The position numbers and the translations under genes were made by a program. 6,692 nucleotides of DNA, from positions 1-6,692 of the forward strand of contig JAQVQJ010000073.1 of the NCBI GenBank assembly GCA_028701635.1, given 5' to 3'. This DNA comes from Clostridia bacterium. GTDB lineage: Bacteria; Bacillota_A; Clostridia; Christensenellales; UBA1242. Below, one piece after another: positions 6,492 to 6,692 of the stretch. The notes under the pieces are model-generated. The model was not told the DNA's origin. It was given only the letters and a program-made list of their open reading frames with translations, and searched no databases. Position 1 is the first letter of the stretch, and each line of letters starts with the position of its first letter.

Positions 6492-6640
6492 ACAACTTAA
6501 TAAGAGTAGCCTAAACTCCTTACGGAGCATGGTGAAGAAATCTGCAACAGTATAAAGAACCTATCATTAGGGTTACTGTTGCAGTCGTATCTGGAAACGG
6601 ATACGGAGAGCCTTGGCTCTCACCTAGTGGTAGGCTTTTT
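6492..6640 (+). ncRNA. Candidate structured RNA of unknown family
   Basis: About 150 nt between a TATAAT box and a T5 run that can fold almost completely into perfect hairpins. P2 is CTCC/GGAG (6516-6519/6524-6527). P3 is CTGCAACAGTA/TACTGTTGCAG, 11 bp (6542-6552/6574-6584), capped by CCTA-TCAT-TAGG. P4 is 8 bp at 6586-6605 with a GAAA tetraloop (GNRA class). P5 is GAGAGC-CTTG-GCTCTC (6606-6621), directly abutting P4. AGCCTA (6508-6513) can pair with TAGGCT (6631-6636) to close the whole domain. G+C over 6501-6640 is 44% (62 of 140), well above the rest of the window. No open reading frame of note is present. It does not match tRNA, tmRNA, SRP, RNase P or a riboswitch that I recognise. It could be a trans-acting RNA or the leader of a gene to the right. 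Confidence 0.65.
6606..6640 (+). terminator. Possible intrinsic terminator of the structured RNA
   Basis: The GAGAGC/GCTCTC hairpin with a CTTG tetraloop is followed by a short CCTA-GTGG-TAGG hairpin (6623-6634) and then TTTTT (6636-6640). The second stem is only 4 bp, so termination may instead rely on the domain-closing AGCCTA/TAGGCT helix, or may be conditional. Confidence 0.45.
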
Positions 6641-6653
6641 GTTTACCTACCAC
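6627..6653. repeat. Inverted repeat GTGGTAGG/CCTACCAC
   Basis: A perfect 8-bp inverted repeat (6627-6634 and 6646-6653) whose left arm is shared with the structured RNA. Pairing it would break both the CCTA-GTGG-TAGG hairpin and the domain-closing helix, so it is a candidate alternative fold. Confidence 0.55.
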
Positions 6654-6684
6654 ATAATTATTTTTAATCTCTCTAAAATTATGT
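6652..6684. repeat. AT-rich inverted repeat at the right edge
   Basis: ACATAATT (6652-6659) and AATTATGT (6677-6684) are perfect 8-bp arms around 17 nt. This could be a weak hairpin or an operator for a gene beyond the window. Low complexity makes chance possible. Confidence 0.3.
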
Positions 6685-6692
6685 CTAAAATA

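Noticed and set aside
6529..6555. 8-codon open frame (MVKKSATV) with GGAG just upstream
   Set aside because: GGAG is one base from the ATG and is used in the CTCC/GGAG hairpin. The frame runs into the 11-bp stem, so RNA structure explains it better than a leader peptide.
6492..6640. Assignment of the structured RNA to SRP, tmRNA, 6S, RNase P or a known riboswitch
   Set aside because: The GAAA-loop stem lacks the SRP AGCAG internal-loop sequence. No tRNA-like acceptor or T-loop is present, there is no single long bulged hairpin as in 6S, and no riboswitch core that I recognise.
1..6692. CRISPR array, tRNA gene or insertion sequence
   Set aside because: I saw no regularly spaced repeats, no tRNA-like cloverleaf sequence and no transposase or terminal inverted repeats.

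Overview
This is an AT-rich window (about 31% G+C by eye from sampled lines) from a bacterial accessory region. Six genes are well supported, with one probable structured RNA at the right end. All six genes stop with TAA, read through in the standard code with TGG as Trp, and have no convincing Shine-Dalgarno sequence. Three plus-strand genes carry a promoter whose -10 box ends exactly 6 nt before the ATG, which predicts leaderless mRNAs. Low G+C, absence of Shine-Dalgarno sites and the style of the serine recombinase suggest a small-genome bacterium, possibly Candidatus Patescibacteria (CPR). This is an inference from sequence style and not a proven taxonomic placement.

Layout from left to right. 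(1) 65-1366, minus: a large serine recombinase of the resolvase/invertase superfamily, a mobility gene. (2) 1461-2285, plus: a trypsin-like serine protease with a complete His/Asp/Ser triad and no signal peptide, transcribed divergently from the recombinase. (3) 2320-2925, minus: a small membrane-anchored protein of unknown function, convergent with the protease across a perfect hairpin. (4) 3066-3722, plus: a RadC-family JAB/MPN protein. (5) 3715-5091, plus: a Sau3AI/MutH-type restriction endonuclease, overlapping radC by 8 nt. (6) 5136-6407, plus: a cytosine-5 DNA methyltransferase closely resembling M.Sau3AI. (7) 6492-6640: a GC-richer stretch that folds into several perfect hairpins behind a TATAAT box, probably a non-coding or leader RNA that I cannot assign to a family.

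Functionally this is a Type II restriction-modification module predicted to act on GATC. The nuclease is co-transcribed with RadC, and the methyltransferase has its own promoter. That promoter's -35 box lies inside a perfect 14-bp palindrome carrying two GATC sites, and a second perfect dyad covers its -10 box. By my reading GATC occurs only five times in the window, far below expectation, and two of the five are in this promoter. Control of the methyltransferase by methylation of its own promoter is therefore a plausible hypothesis. With the recombinase, protease and membrane protein alongside, the region looks like a small mobile defence island.
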